Shown: positions 24,626 to 33,688, counted from the first letter of the stretch. The stretch: 64,000 nucleotides of DNA from Rhodobiaceae bacterium (GCA_021404525.1 JAAWWE010000002.1:248001-312000); one strand, 5' to 3'. Numbers and translations are program-made. The notes: a model not told the origin generated them from the sequence alone.

Positions 24626-25612
24626 ATGTCAGCGGGCACATCTGGATCGGAGCTTAAAGCGGGGGATCTTGTAACAATCTTTGGCGGATCAGGCTTCGTC
24701 GGACGCTACCTCGTGCGGGTGCTCGCGGAACAAGGCTATCGGGTCCGCGTCGCTGTGCGCCGCCCCAACCAGGCACTTTTTCTAAAGCCCATGGGGGATG
24801 TGGGCCAGGTTCAACCCGTGCAGGCCAACATTCGTGACCGCGCGTCCTGTGCGACGGCCATGGAAGGTGCAGCGGCTGTCGTCAATCTGGTGGGTGTCCT
24901 ATATGAGAGCGGCGCCCAAAAGTTCGACGCCGTACATGCGGCGGGGTCGAAACAACTTGCCGAGCTGGCCGCGGATGCTGGCATCAGCAACTTCTGTCAG
25001 ATTTCGGCCATTGGGGCAGACGCTGGCAGCACATCTGCCTACGCACAGTCTAAAGCCGCGGGTGAGGCAGCCGTTCGTGACGCCATCCCCACCGCAACGA
25101 TTATACGCCCCTCGATCATCTTTGGCGCGGAAGATCAGTTCTTCAATCGCTTTGCCGCGATGGCGCGTTTGGCGCCTGCGCTGCCATTGATAGGCGGTGG
25201 AGAGACCAAATATCAGCCTGTCTATGTAAAAGATGTTGCCGCAGCAATAATGATCGCTTTGCGGGAGCCAGAATGGAACGGCAAGGTTCTGGAATTGGGC
25301 GGGCCTGATGTCGCAACTTTCGCAGAGCTAATGGACATCACCCTCAAAGAGATTGAGCGTGTAAGGCCTCTGGTCAAGCTACCCTATTTCGCGGCGAAGG
25401 CGATGGCCTCTGTGCTGCAGATCCTGCCAGCGCCGCTCTTGACTGTGGATCAGGTCGAGCTTCTGAAGCACGATAATGTCGTAAGTGAGGGGGCTATGGG
25501 GCTCTCTGATCTTGGCATAGAGCCGTCAGCCATGTCCGCGATCCTGCCATCCTATCTCTATCGCTTCCGGCGGACCGGACAGTTTGCAGGCAGCGCGACA
25601 AACGGGGCCTGA
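24626..25612 (+). CDS. Complex I NDUFA9-like atypical SDR
   Basis: This 328-residue protein has a Rossmann motif near the start (VTIFGGSGFVGRYLVRVLAEQGY) and the sequence VRVAVRRPNQALFLKPMGDVGQVQPVQANI, characteristic of the NDUFA9/39 kDa family that associates with respiratory complex I in alphaproteobacteria and mitochondria. It is thought to bind NADPH and to help assemble complex I. The start is ATG with GAGGAAC ahead. It converges with uppP with a one-base gap. No nuo genes are in the window. Confidence 0.88.
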   Translation: MSAGTSGSELKAGDLVTIFGGSGFVGRYLVRVLAEQGYRVRVAVRRPNQALFLKPMGDVGQVQPVQANIRDRASCATAMEGAAAVVNLVGVLYESGAQKFDAVHAAGSKQLAELAADAGISNFCQISAIGADAGSTSAYAQSKAAGEAAVRDAIPTATIIRPSIIFGAEDQFFNRFAAMARLAPALPLIGGGETKYQPVYVKDVAAAIMIALREPEWNGKVLELGGPDVATFAELMDITLKEIERVRPLVKLPYFAAKAMASVLQILPAPLLTVDQVELLKHDNVVSEGAMGLSDLGIEPSAMSAILPSYLYRFRRTGQFAGSATNGA

Positions 25613-25613
25613 T

Positions 25614-26414
25614 CTACAGATAAAGCCAGCCGAGAAGGCCGACACCGAGCACCACCCTATAGATCACAAAGGGTGTCAGGGTCATGTAGGTCATCATCTT
25701 CAGAAACAGATGAATGGCGGCGAGCGCGACGATGAAGGACAGGATCGCCGCAAGGCCCATGTCCGCCCCTAAACTGACATCGCCCGCCTCATAGACTTTA
25801 AGGCTGCTTGCCACAGCCCCGCCAAGAATTGTGGGGATGGAGAGCAGCATAGAGAACCGAGCCGCATCCTCACGCTCAAAGCCCAGTATGCGCGCTGCTG
25901 AGATTGTCACCCCGGCGCGGCTGGCACCCGGAATGAGCGCCAAGACTTGTGCACAGCCAATGATGATCGCTGCGCTCCAATTCATCTGTTCAAGGCGTCG
26001 GCTAACCGCCCCCGCGCGGTCGGTGATCCAGAGCACGCCTGCGAAGAAGAGATTGGCCCAGGCGACAATGGCCGCTGCCCGCAGAATGTCGACATAGCCT
26101 GTGGAGAGAAGAAAATACCCAACAAGAATCACAGGAATGGTGGCCACAACAATGTAGAGCGCCATGCGCCCATCATGCGTCACATCGCCCCTCAAAAGAG
26201 AGAATCCCCCTTGGGTCATTGCCCAGACATCTTGTCGAAAATAGAGCAGAACCGCCCCAAGAGTGCCTGCATGAACCGCAACATCAACAAGCACCCCCTG
26301 GTCCGCCCAGCCGGTCAGTTCATGAACCAGGCTCAAATGACCAGATGAGCTGACAGGGAGAAATTCGGTGATGCCCTGAATGAGCGCAAGAAGGATCAAT
26401 TGTTCCAGGGACAT
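25614..26414 (-). CDS. uppP: Undecaprenyl-diphosphatase UppP (BacA)
   Basis: This 266-residue integral membrane enzyme regenerates the lipid carrier of peptidoglycan synthesis by removing a phosphate from undecaprenyl diphosphate. It begins MSLEQLILLALIQGITEFLPVSSSGHLSLV, containing the catalytic region with E17 and the PVSSSGH motif, and carries the second motif PGASRAGVTISA. Both are diagnostic of BacA. It is divergent from cueR. Confidence 0.97.
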   Translation of the reverse strand: MSLEQLILLALIQGITEFLPVSSSGHLSLVHELTGWADQGVLVDVAVHAGTLGAVLLYFRQDVWAMTQGGFSLLRGDVTHDGRMALYIVVATIPVILVGYFLLSTGYVDILRAAAIVAWANLFFAGVLWITDRAGAVSRRLEQMNWSAAIIIGCAQVLALIPGASRAGVTISAARILGFEREDAARFSMLLSIPTILGGAVASSLKVYEAGDVSLGADMGLAAILSFIVALAAIHLFLKMMTYMTLTPFVIYRVVLGVGLLGWLYL

Positions 26415-26514
26415 GGATTTAGACGAGCTCCTACAGGGAGCTGAAGTGTTATATTATTTGCTCGCAAATTTCCATTGCCTAAGAGAAGGGCTGCGGAATT
26501 GACGGAGCATCGCC

Positions 26515-26916
26515 ATGAAGATTGGAACTTTGGCTGAACGCGCAGGGTTGTCGACAAAGACCATCCGCTACTACGAGAAAGTGGGGCTCATAGATCCGCC
26601 GCCGAGGACAGAGGGCGGGTATCGCTCCTACACTGATGACGATATCGATGTTTTACGGTTCGTGGCCAGGGCGCGCGGTCTCGGCTTTTCGGTCAAGGAG
26701 TGTAAGGCCTTGTTGACGCTCTATAGTGATCGATCGCGCGCGTCCGCGGATGTAAAGGCGCTCGCACTAGCCCACATTGAAGAAGTGGACCGAAAAATCA
26801 AGGAGCTGCAGTCGATCAGAAACACGCTCGGCGAGCTCGCCACCAAATGCCATGGGGATGACCGCCCTGACTGTCCGATAATTGAAGAGTTGTCGAATAT
26901 GGGCGAAGCGCGGTAA
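26515..26916 (+). CDS. cueR: Copper(I)-responsive MerR-family regulator CueR
   Basis: This 133-residue regulator has the MerR winged helix (MKIGTLAERAGLSTKTIRYYEKVGLI...GGYRSYTDDDI), a dimerisation coil and the metal loop with cysteines C112 and C120, the same positions as in E. coli CueR, in the arrangement CHGDDRPDC. It should activate copper-efflux genes when Cu(I) binds. No copper ATPase or oxidase gene is next to it in this window, so its target is likely elsewhere. Confidence 0.92.
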   Translation: MKIGTLAERAGLSTKTIRYYEKVGLIDPPPRTEGGYRSYTDDDIDVLRFVARARGLGFSVKECKALLTLYSDRSRASADVKALALAHIEEVDRKIKELQSIRNTLGELATKCHGDDRPDCPIIEELSNMGEAR

Positions 26917-27001
26917 GGGTGGGGCGTCTGATCCAAATCATCCGGTGTCCTAATTTTGCGTCATCAACCCCTGCAAATGGCACTTGTGTAAACTGAGCCC
27001 C

Positions 27002-27682
27002 ATGCCCCAACTTTATCACCTGCCCGTATCCCCAGCCTGCCGAACCATTCGACTGCTTCTCGGCGAGAAGGGAATAGAACCGGCCCTCCTGGAAGAGCGT
27101 TCCTGGGAACGCCGTGAGGACTTTTTGCGGCTCAATCCTGCAGGTGAAATTCCAGTGCTGGTTGAAGATGATGGACTGGTTGTGCCGGGCTTCTGGCCGC
27201 TCGTCGAATATCTGGACGAAAAGTACCCGGCCCCCTCGTTATTGCCTGCTGAGGCGGCGGACCGCGTTGAAGCACGGCGCGTCGCAGATTGGTTTGCCAC
27301 AAAATTTGCGGCTGAAGTCTCAGAACCTCTTATCTATGAGAAAGTAACAAAACGCTTTCTGAGTGTTTCCTCAGGGGGTGGCGGCCCGGAAATGGCCGTG
27401 GTCCGCGCGGCACTCCATAATATTCGCTACCACCTCGACTATGTTTGCTACCTCATGGAAAGTCGAACATGGCTCGCTGGCGATGAGATCAGCATTGCGG
27501 ATCTGGTGGCCGCAGCACACTTCTCCTGCCTTGACTATGTTGGCGACGTGCCCTGGCGTCAGTATGAGGGGGCAAAAGAATGGTACGTGCGGATTAAATC
27601 CCGGCCTGCCTTCCGCACATTGCTTGCCGACCATGTCGCTGGCATGCCGCCGCCACGTGCCTATGCGAACCTGGATTTTTAG
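27002..27682 (+). CDS. Glutathione S-transferase family protein
   Basis: This 226-residue cytoplasmic protein has a thioredoxin-fold N-terminal domain (MPQLYHLPVSPACRTIRLLLGEKGIEP with the later NPAGEIPVLVEDDGLVV proline loop) and an all-helical C-terminal domain (residues about 85-220) containing AGDEISIADLVAAAHF. The substrate is unknown. I chose ATG 27002; an in-frame start at 26984 adds six residues without a better ribosome site. It lies five bases before queG, so the two may be co-transcribed. Confidence 0.9.
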   Translation: MPQLYHLPVSPACRTIRLLLGEKGIEPALLEERSWERREDFLRLNPAGEIPVLVEDDGLVVPGFWPLVEYLDEKYPAPSLLPAEAADRVEARRVADWFATKFAAEVSEPLIYEKVTKRFLSVSSGGGGPEMAVVRAALHNIRYHLDYVCYLMESRTWLAGDEISIADLVAAAHFSCLDYVGDVPWRQYEGAKEWYVRIKSRPAFRTLLADHVAGMPPPRAYANLDF

Positions 27683-27687
27683 GGCTC

Positions 27688-28839
27688 ATGCCGCCGACGG
27701 AACCAATAGATGTTGCGGTTCTCAAAGCAAAGATTATTGCTCAAGCAAAATCGGCAGGCTTTGACGATGTAGGTTTCTCTCCAGCTGACTTAAACCTGCA
27801 AACACAACAGGATTTCCAGGATTGGCTGGACCGGGGTGCCCACGGTGACATGACATGGATGGAGGAGACGCGGGAGCGACGGTCTTCTCCTAAAGCACTC
27901 TGGCCGGATGTGAAAAGCGTCATCGTCTTGGCGATGAATTATGGACCCGATGGTGATCCCCTTGAAACGCTACAACACCCAGACAAGGCGAACATATCCG
28001 TCTATGCCCGAAACCGGGACTATCATGACCTCGTTAAGAAGCGTTTGAAACGCATTGCCCGCTGGCTGGTCGAAGAAACCGGTTGCGAACTGAAAGTCTT
28101 CGTGGACACAGCACCCATTCTGGAAAAACCGGTTGCGGCGGGCTCGTCGCTTGGCTGGCAGGGCAAGCACACAAACCTCGTATCGAATGAACTCGGTAGC
28201 TGGTTTTTCATCGGCTCGATTTTTACGAACCTGGAACTGCCACCTGACCACCAGCATAAGGACCAGTGTGGCACCTGCCATGCTTGTCTTGATGCATGTC
28301 CGACAGATGCCTTTCCAAGCCCTTATGAACTCGATGCCCGTCGCTGCATCTCCTATCTGACCATTGAACATAAAGGGCATATTGCCCGGGAATTCCGGCG
28401 GCCGATGGCAAATCGAATTTACGGATGCGATGACTGTCTGGCGGTCTGTCCATGGAATAAGTTCGCGCGTGCCGCGTCGGAGCTTTCGCTCAAACCCCGC
28501 GCGGACCTGGCAGCCCCGGAGCTCGCTGAGCTTCTCGCCCTTGATGATAAAGGGTTCCGCACACTCTTTGCAGGATCACCGATCAAGCGCATCGGAAGGG
28601 ACAGGTTCCTCCGCAATGTGCTGATCGCTGCAGGTAATTCAGGCGATGCGGCCTTGCTGCCCGAGGTCAGAGCGCACCTGAACGACGCCTCTGAGCTGGT
28701 TCGGGCCATGTCGGTTTGGGCGTTGGGAGAGCTAGCGCAGAGCAGCGAAATCGAACAGCTTCGCAGGGAGTACGGTGTCCGCGAAACAGACGTCGATGTT
28801 AAGGCTGAGTGGGCGCGCCTGCCTCAACTTCAGCAATAA
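27688..28839 (+). CDS. queG: Epoxyqueuosine reductase QueG
   Basis: This 383-residue cobalamin-dependent enzyme performs the last step of queuosine modification of tRNA, reducing epoxyqueuosine. Two 4Fe-4S clusters are visible, the first in CGTCHACLDACP and the second beginning CDDCLAVCP. The N-terminal QueG domain includes GDMTWMEETRERRSSP. HEAT-like repeats at the C-terminus are partly present. It overlaps the convergent TPR gene by 41 bases at the 3' ends. Confidence 0.96.
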   Translation: MPPTEPIDVAVLKAKIIAQAKSAGFDDVGFSPADLNLQTQQDFQDWLDRGAHGDMTWMEETRERRSSPKALWPDVKSVIVLAMNYGPDGDPLETLQHPDKANISVYARNRDYHDLVKKRLKRIARWLVEETGCELKVFVDTAPILEKPVAAGSSLGWQGKHTNLVSNELGSWFFIGSIFTNLELPPDHQHKDQCGTCHACLDACPTDAFPSPYELDARRCISYLTIEHKGHIAREFRRPMANRIYGCDDCLAVCPWNKFARAASELSLKPRADLAAPELAELLALDDKGFRTLFAGSPIKRIGRDRFLRNVLIAAGNSGDAALLPEVRAHLNDASELVRAMSVWALGELAQSSEIEQLRREYGVRETDVDVKAEWARLPQLQQ

Positions 28840-29614
28840 ACCTGTTTGCAGCCATTGCTGCGGGTCCAGCCGATCCATCCGGTCGCTGGTCTGCGGCGAT
28901 GACCGCCCGCCAGTCTTCAAGTGCGCCGGCCTCATTTCCCATCTCATAGCGTATGAGGCCTCGCTCCAAACGTGCCGCCACTTGATCAATGCCATTTGCG
29001 AGGGCCGCTTCAATATCGGCAGCGGCGGCGTCAAGTTGTTTGCTTTGGCGGTGGAGCCGTCCCCGCAGTAAATAGGCAGCCCCATAGGTTGGTTTTCTCG
29101 CGATAGCCAGATTGACATCCTGCAGGGCGAGCGCGGTCTGCTTTTCTAGTTCATATCCACGGGCCCGCCCAAACAAAAGTTCCGGGTCTTCTGGCATATA
29201 GACAAGCGCTTGCGTGAAGGCGTCGGTTGCGTTCGTCCCGCTATTGGCCATCAGCCAAGAATCGCCTGCTTGTTGGTGGAGCAATGCCTTCTCCATGTTA
29301 TCCATCTTCTGGCCCTCGACTGCTGCGCGGGTAAACCGATCAGCAGCAGCTTCAAAGAGGCCCAGTCCTACAAGTGCAAGGCCTGCGCAATGAGAAGCCC
29401 CACCTGTTAGGTCTGTATCGGCCCAGGCAAGTGCGGCGTCATACGCTGCATCTGGGTCGACTCGGACAAGCTCAACGCAGGATCCGTAGTTGACGATCTG
29501 TGCCTTTGCAGGCGCGCCAAAGCCAAGGGAGAGCAACAGGCAGCCAGCGCAAAATGTGATGATTGGTCGGGTGAAGGTCTCTGTGATAGGCATCATGCGC
29601 GTAAGGTTCAACAT
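28799..29614 (-). CDS. TPR-repeat exported protein
   Basis: This protein has a signal peptide (ITFCAGCLLLSLGFGAPAKAQ) and then TPR-like helix pairs with repeated alanine and leucine residues (LFEAAADRFTRAAVEG; DAFTQALVYMPEDPELLFGRARGYEL; GAAYLLRGRLHRQSKQLDAAAADIEAAL), indicating a periplasmic protein-interaction scaffold. No catalytic motif is seen and the function is unknown. Three in-frame starts lie at 29677, 29614 and 29596; I use 29614, which gives 271 residues, but the ribosome sites are all weak. The 3' end overlaps queG by 41 bases. Confidence 0.75.
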   Translation of the reverse strand: MLNLTRMMPITETFTRPIITFCAGCLLLSLGFGAPAKAQIVNYGSCVELVRVDPDAAYDAALAWADTDLTGGASHCAGLALVGLGLFEAAADRFTRAAVEGQKMDNMEKALLHQQAGDSWLMANSGTNATDAFTQALVYMPEDPELLFGRARGYELEKQTALALQDVNLAIARKPTYGAAYLLRGRLHRQSKQLDAAAADIEAALANGIDQVAARLERGLIRYEMGNEAGALEDWRAVIAADQRPDGSAGPAAMAANRFIAEVEAGAPTQP

Positions 29615-29662
29615 GTGTCCTGGTTTGGCAACAGGGAAGTTCGGGTAACAGGGAAATTGAGT

Positions 29663-30535
29663 GTGACCAATAAACACCTCTTTGCTTTCGGATTTGGATC
29701 AACGGCTTCGGTTCTGGCAGCCCGCCTGCAAGGTGGCGGATGGCGCATATCTGGAACCTGTCGAACATCTGAAAAAGCAGAGGCAATGCGATCCAAAGGG
29801 GTCGAACCTCACCTGTTTGCCGGAGACGGGAAATTTGACCCGGGTGTTTTGGACGGAGTGACCCATATGCTCCTCTCTATTCCGCCGGACGAAGAAGGGG
29901 ATCTGGTCTTGCGGGCGATGAAAGAAGACATCGCAAGTCAACGCGAGACCCTTGAGTGGATCGGCTATCTTTCAACCACGGGTGTTTATGGCGACCGGGC
30001 GGGCGCTTTTGTTGATGAAACAATGGAGATGGCGCCCACGAGCGAGAGAGGACGGCGCCGTCAGGCAGCTGAGGAGGCATGGTTTGAGTTCGGACGCGCT
30101 ATTGGCGTGCCTGTTCAGACCTTCCGCCTGGCTGGGATTTACGGTCCAGGCCGAAACCAGATTGTGTCGCTCCGCGCCGGCAAGGCGCGCCGCATTGTGA
30201 AACCCGGTCACGTATTTTCGCGCATCCATGTTGAGGATATCGCGACAGTTCTGGAGGCATCGATCGCGAAGCCCAATCCAGGTGCCGCCTACAATGTGTG
30301 CGACGACGAGGCGGCGCCACCTCAAGACGTCGTGGCCTTTGCGGCAAACCTTATTGGGTTGAAACCACCTCCCGAAGTGCCGTTTGAGGACGCTGATCTC
30401 ACACCCATGGCACGGAGCTTTTACGCGGAATCAAAGCGCGTCTCAAACAAGCGCATCAAGACCGAGTTGGGTGTGGATCTGCGCTTTCCGACATATCGGG
30501 AAGGCCTGCGGGCACTTTCAGAAGCCGGAGACTAA
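29663..30535 (+). CDS. NAD-dependent epimerase/dehydratase-like SDR protein
   Basis: This 290-residue protein begins with an atypical Rossmann motif (LFAFGFGSTASVLAARLQGGGWRISGTCR) and keeps extended-SDR features: YLSTTGVYGDRAG, with the catalytic tyrosine absent or displaced, and later FRLAGIYGPGRN. It resembles the YeeZ/SDR family with unknown substrate. GTG 29663 follows AGGGAAATT with good spacing; an in-frame TTG at 29615 would extend it. It runs divergently from the TPR gene, whose start lies about 48 bases away. Confidence 0.82.
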   Translation: MTNKHLFAFGFGSTASVLAARLQGGGWRISGTCRTSEKAEAMRSKGVEPHLFAGDGKFDPGVLDGVTHMLLSIPPDEEGDLVLRAMKEDIASQRETLEWIGYLSTTGVYGDRAGAFVDETMEMAPTSERGRRRQAAEEAWFEFGRAIGVPVQTFRLAGIYGPGRNQIVSLRAGKARRIVKPGHVFSRIHVEDIATVLEASIAKPNPGAAYNVCDDEAAPPQDVVAFAANLIGLKPPPEVPFEDADLTPMARSFYAESKRVSNKRIKTELGVDLRFPTYREGLRALSEAGD

Positions 30536-30606
30536 TTGCCCCAGATCAAGGCAGCGTGATGCAGAGCGGCCTAGACTCTTCCTAAAATGAGAGAAGGAGG
30601 TCGGTC

Positions 30607-31005
30607 ATGTCCCACCATTATCACGCAGTCGTTTGGATTGATCATCACGAGGCCCGTGTCATCGAAATCGGCAAAGATGAAGTCGATGAGGTGCATGTGA
30701 AGCCGCACCATCCGATCAAACACCTTCACACCAAAGCGGGCTCAAATGCGAGTTGGCGCGCACCCGAAGACATTAAATTCTTCAAATCCGTCGCAGAGCG
30801 GCTGGCACCCGTGCAAGAGGTCCTTGTGGTCGGACCGGCCAACGCAAAAACGGCTTTTGTGAAATATCTGCACAAGAAGGATCCGAAAATCGCGGAGAAG
30901 GTCATTGGTGTAGAGACCGTTGACCATCCGACCGACGGGCAGCTGGTCCACTACGCGAAAGCCTATTTCAAGCAGGCCGACCGCATGTTGCCGCAGCTGG
31001 ATTGA
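30607..31005 (+). CDS. Release-factor-like (baeRF/eRF1 domain-3 type) translational machinery protein
   Basis: This 132-residue protein begins MSHHYHAVVWIDHHEARVIEI and contains LAPVQEVLVVGPANAKTAFVKYLHKKDPKIAEKVIGVETVDHPTDGQLV, the pattern of the small bacterial proteins related to domain 3 of eukaryotic release factor 1. It is cytoplasmic and may touch the ribosome, for example in rescue of stalled complexes, but that is family-level inference. The start is ATG preceded by AAGGAGGTCGG, a strong ribosome site. It ends two bases before a convergent hydrolase gene. Confidence 0.78.
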   Translation: MSHHYHAVVWIDHHEARVIEIGKDEVDEVHVKPHHPIKHLHTKAGSNASWRAPEDIKFFKSVAERLAPVQEVLVVGPANAKTAFVKYLHKKDPKIAEKVIGVETVDHPTDGQLVHYAKAYFKQADRMLPQLD

Positions 31006-31006
31006 G

Positions 31007-31804
31007 TTAGAGGTCTCGCTGCAGATCTGCCAGAAGCCTGTCGAGCGTGCCCGTCAGCCGCTCAATATCGTCTGGTTCTGACAGTCTGTGGTCGCCACTC
31101 TTTGTCAGCGAAACGGTCACATCATCGCCCGCGAGCGTTTCTGCAAGCAGCATCGCGTGTCGCCAGGGCACATCTTCGTCTGCCATGCCCTGTAAGATGC
31201 GCACGGGCAGGCTAAGCGGGATGGTGTCGCCGAGGAGCAGATGCTGTCGGCCATCTTCAATCAGTCTGTAGCTGATTTCATAGGGTTCGTCATAGTCTGA
31301 TGGTTGTTGGTAGATGCCTTCTGTCCGCAAGGTCGTGCGGATCGTTTCGTCGAACCCCTCCCACATGAGCGCTTCAGTGAAATCAGGCGCTGGGGCAATG
31401 AGAACCAAGGCCTTGACTTGGGTTGGTCGGGCGAGCGCCGCGAGCAGCGCGACCCATGCCCCCATGCTGGAGCCGACCAGTATCTGGGGTCCCATGCAAA
31501 GCTCATCTAACACAGCCAGCGCATCATCACGCCAGCGGCTGATGGTACCCTCGACAAACTGACCGCTCGACTGTCCATGACCAAAATAGTCAAAGCGGGT
31601 ATAGGTCCGGTTACCTGTCCGCGCCCAATCCGCCAGTGCGGTCGCCTTGGTGCCGGTCATGTCGGATTTAAACCCGCCCAGCCAGGTAACACCCAGATTG
31701 CCGCCAGTGCTTTCCTCCTGCAAACAAGTGCTTTCCTCCTGCAAATAGGCGATTTTTTCGCCATCAGCGCGTGAAAGAAAAGATACTTGGGTCTGGGTGC
31801 TCAT
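31007..31804 (-). CDS. Alpha/beta-hydrolase family protein
   Basis: This protein has an alpha/beta-hydrolase fold: RFDYFGHGQSSGQF, the nucleophile elbow ILVGSSMGAWVAL with the serine in GSSMG, and a plausible late acid/histidine region (LTKSGDHRLSEPDDIE). It probably cleaves an ester or similar bond; the substrate is unknown. I chose ATG 31804, with an alternative nine residues upstream at 31831. The N-terminal region contains an exact in-frame 21-base tandem duplication giving LQEEST twice. Confidence 0.82.
   Translation of the reverse strand: MSTQTQVSFLSRADGEKIAYLQEESTCLQEESTGGNLGVTWLGGFKSDMTGTKATALADWARTGNRTYTRFDYFGHGQSSGQFVEGTISRWRDDALAVLDELCMGPQILVGSSMGAWVALLAALARPTQVKALVLIAPAPDFTEALMWEGFDETIRTTLRTEGIYQQPSDYDEPYEISYRLIEDGRQHLLLGDTIPLSLPVRILQGMADEDVPWRHAMLLAETLAGDDVTVSLTKSGDHRLSEPDDIERLTGTLDRLLADLQRDL
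31706..31747 (-). repeat. 21-bp tandem duplication inside the alpha/beta-hydrolase gene
   Basis: Two 21-bp units (31706-31726 and 31727-31747) differ at one base. On the minus strand they encode repeated LQEESTC/G, just before the catalytic domain. The frame is kept, so the protein gains seven residues. Confidence 0.85.
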
Positions 31805-31902
31805 CAGCGCATCCTGTAAAAGAGGTGTCACAATATCTAAATAGACAGTGGAAGCTTGTGTCAGCGCCCTTCATTGCCTAACCAATGATATTGCGCAACC
31901 TA

Positions 31903-31950
31903 GAGCATATTCCCGAAAAGTGTGCGCGGTTTTCGGACAAGAATATGCTC
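31903..31950. repeat. 48-bp intergenic palindrome of the Rhizobiales REP-like type
   Basis: The arms GAGCATATTC and GAATATGCTC pair, with inner GAAAA/TTTTC pairs around a short loop. Intergenic palindromes beginning GAGCAT and containing CCGAAAAGTG are abundant in Rhizobiales genomes. It lies between the hydrolase and glycosyltransferase genes. Confidence 0.72.
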
Positions 31951-32030
31951 AAAAAGACTTACGGCATCTGAGTGACTCGGTTTTCATTCAAGTGTCCTGA
32001 GATTTCGATCAATTACGAGAGACGCGTTAA

Positions 32031-33227
32031 GTGACCATCAAGCTGGTGCAGCCAAATAAACTAACCGTTCTGCAAGTTGTGCCCACATTGGACATTGGGG
32101 GTGCAGAGCGGACGACCATTGATGTGGCACGCGCATTGATGGCCGATGGGTGCAGGGCAATTGTGGCAAGCCGCGGTGGCCGGCTGGTCCGAGAGCTGGA
32201 GCAGATGGGCGCGGAGCATGTTGAGCTGCCCGTCCACTCAAAAAACCCGGTTGTCATGGGGTTGAATGTAGAGCGCCTTACCCGACTGATCGAAAAGCAG
32301 AATGTGGATATTGTGCATGCCCGCAGCCGGGCGCCTGCCTGGAGCGCGCTCGCCGCGGCCCGCCGCACCAAACGTCCCTTTGTGACCACCTACCACAGCA
32401 AGGTGCACGAGCGCCCGCGGCTTAAGGTCTTCTACAACTCGGTGATGACCCGCGGCGCCGTTGTCATTGCGAACTCCGAGTTTACAGCAGAGCGCATCCG
32501 GAAGTTCCATGGAGAAACCGGCGCGAAAATCGTCACCATTCCCCGCGGCACCGATATGACAGAGTTTGATCCTTCCGGCCCTGCCGTAAAACGCGGCCGG
32601 TCATTGCGCGAGAAGTGGGGCGGTGGTACCGGCGACACGCTCTTCATGCTTGCGGGCAGGTTGACCCGCTGGAAGGGGCAGTTGCTCGCGACAGAGGCGC
32701 TGGGCCTGATGAATGAGCGCATGGGGACAACCGCGGCCAGCGCCAAGCTGATCCTGGTGGGCGATGCCCAGGGCCGCTCTGACTATGAAGATGAAATCAA
32801 AGCGGCCATCGAAGCCCACAATCCAGCCCTCAGAGTGCGTCTGGTGGGGCATTGTGATGACATGCCGGCAGCCTATAGCGCGGCAGATGTTGTGCTCGCG
32901 CCGTCGCTCGACCCGGAGCCCTTTGGGCGAAGTGCAGTTGAGGCTCAGGCCATGGCCAAACCGGTCATCGTGGCAGATCATGGCGGCGCCAAAGACACAG
33001 TTCTGGACGCGTCAGACACCGGCGGCAGCGCCGCTGCGACAGGGTGGCGCGTGACACCGAGTGATGCGGATGCTTTAGCCACGGCCATGGCAGAAGCCCT
33101 GGCAGCGAACAGTACGGATCGACAGGCCATGGGCGCGCGGGGTCGCTCCTTTGTTGAGGAGCAGTTTTCAGTTACGGCGATGACCGATCGAACATTGGCG
33201 GTCTACCACGACCTGGTTGACGGATGA
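32031..33227 (+). CDS. GT4-family glycosyltransferase
   Basis: This 398-residue retaining glycosyltransferase has GT-B domains: an N-terminal LTVLQVVPTLDIGGAERTTIDVARAL, and in the C-terminal domain FMLAGRLTRWKGQLLATEAL and the donor-binding segment APSLDPEPFGRSAVEAQAMAKPV. It likely builds a lipopolysaccharide or exopolysaccharide; the sugar is unknown. It starts at GTG 32031 and its stop overlaps the next gene by four bases (ATGA). No other polysaccharide biosynthesis genes are nearby. Confidence 0.9.
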   Translation: MTIKLVQPNKLTVLQVVPTLDIGGAERTTIDVARALMADGCRAIVASRGGRLVRELEQMGAEHVELPVHSKNPVVMGLNVERLTRLIEKQNVDIVHARSRAPAWSALAAARRTKRPFVTTYHSKVHERPRLKVFYNSVMTRGAVVIANSEFTAERIRKFHGETGAKIVTIPRGTDMTEFDPSGPAVKRGRSLREKWGGGTGDTLFMLAGRLTRWKGQLLATEALGLMNERMGTTAASAKLILVGDAQGRSDYEDEIKAAIEAHNPALRVRLVGHCDDMPAAYSAADVVLAPSLDPEPFGRSAVEAQAMAKPVIVADHGGAKDTVLDASDTGGSAAATGWRVTPSDADALATAMAEALAANSTDRQAMGARGRSFVEEQFSVTAMTDRTLAVYHDLVDG

Positions 33228-33589
33228 CCACGCTGCCACTTCTGGTGGTGCACCTCGGGGCTCAGGACAACAGTGACAAAGTCCTGAAATTTGTTGGGGA
33301 ATTACTGGAAGAAGGTGAGCGCGTCACCATTCTCGCCTCATCGCAGACAGCGAGCCTGTACGCCGATTTGGCCGTGACGGTGTGGCCCGATGGTGCGCCG
33401 CGGGGCATGTTGAGGCTGTTGGCGCTCGTTCGGCGCATCGCATGGGCCCAGTTCGCAGCGATCTATGACTTTGACGTCTCTGGGCGGACGAAGGCCTACC
33501 GGTGGTGTGTCCGCCCCCGTCCACCGTGGTACGTGTCCCCCTGGTACGTGTCTAGAGGGGCACAGCTTGCCCGCGTTAAGCGCCTGTAA
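33224..33589 (+). CDS. GT9 (heptosyltransferase)-like protein, N-terminal domain only
   Basis: This 121-residue protein resembles the N-terminal GT-B half of GT9 heptosyltransferases (PLLVVHLGAQDNSDKVLKFVGELLEEG...WAQFAAIYDFDVSGRTKAYRW). A whole GT9 enzyme would be about 300 residues, so the catalytic C-terminal half is missing; the frame ends at 33589 and nothing in the next 99 bases continues it. It overlaps the preceding glycosyltransferase by four bases, so it is translated with it. It may be a remnant or a small partner protein. Confidence 0.6.
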   Translation: MTTLPLLVVHLGAQDNSDKVLKFVGELLEEGERVTILASSQTASLYADLAVTVWPDGAPRGMLRLLALVRRIAWAQFAAIYDFDVSGRTKAYRWCVRPRPPWYVSPWYVSRGAQLARVKRL

Positions 33590-33688
33590 ACACAAAGCTT
33601 CTTGACTCCCACGGTGAGCGTCGTAAACCTTAATCTTATTCCGTGCAGGAAACCGTTCCCGCGCGACCCATAACGATAGGAGGGTTTC

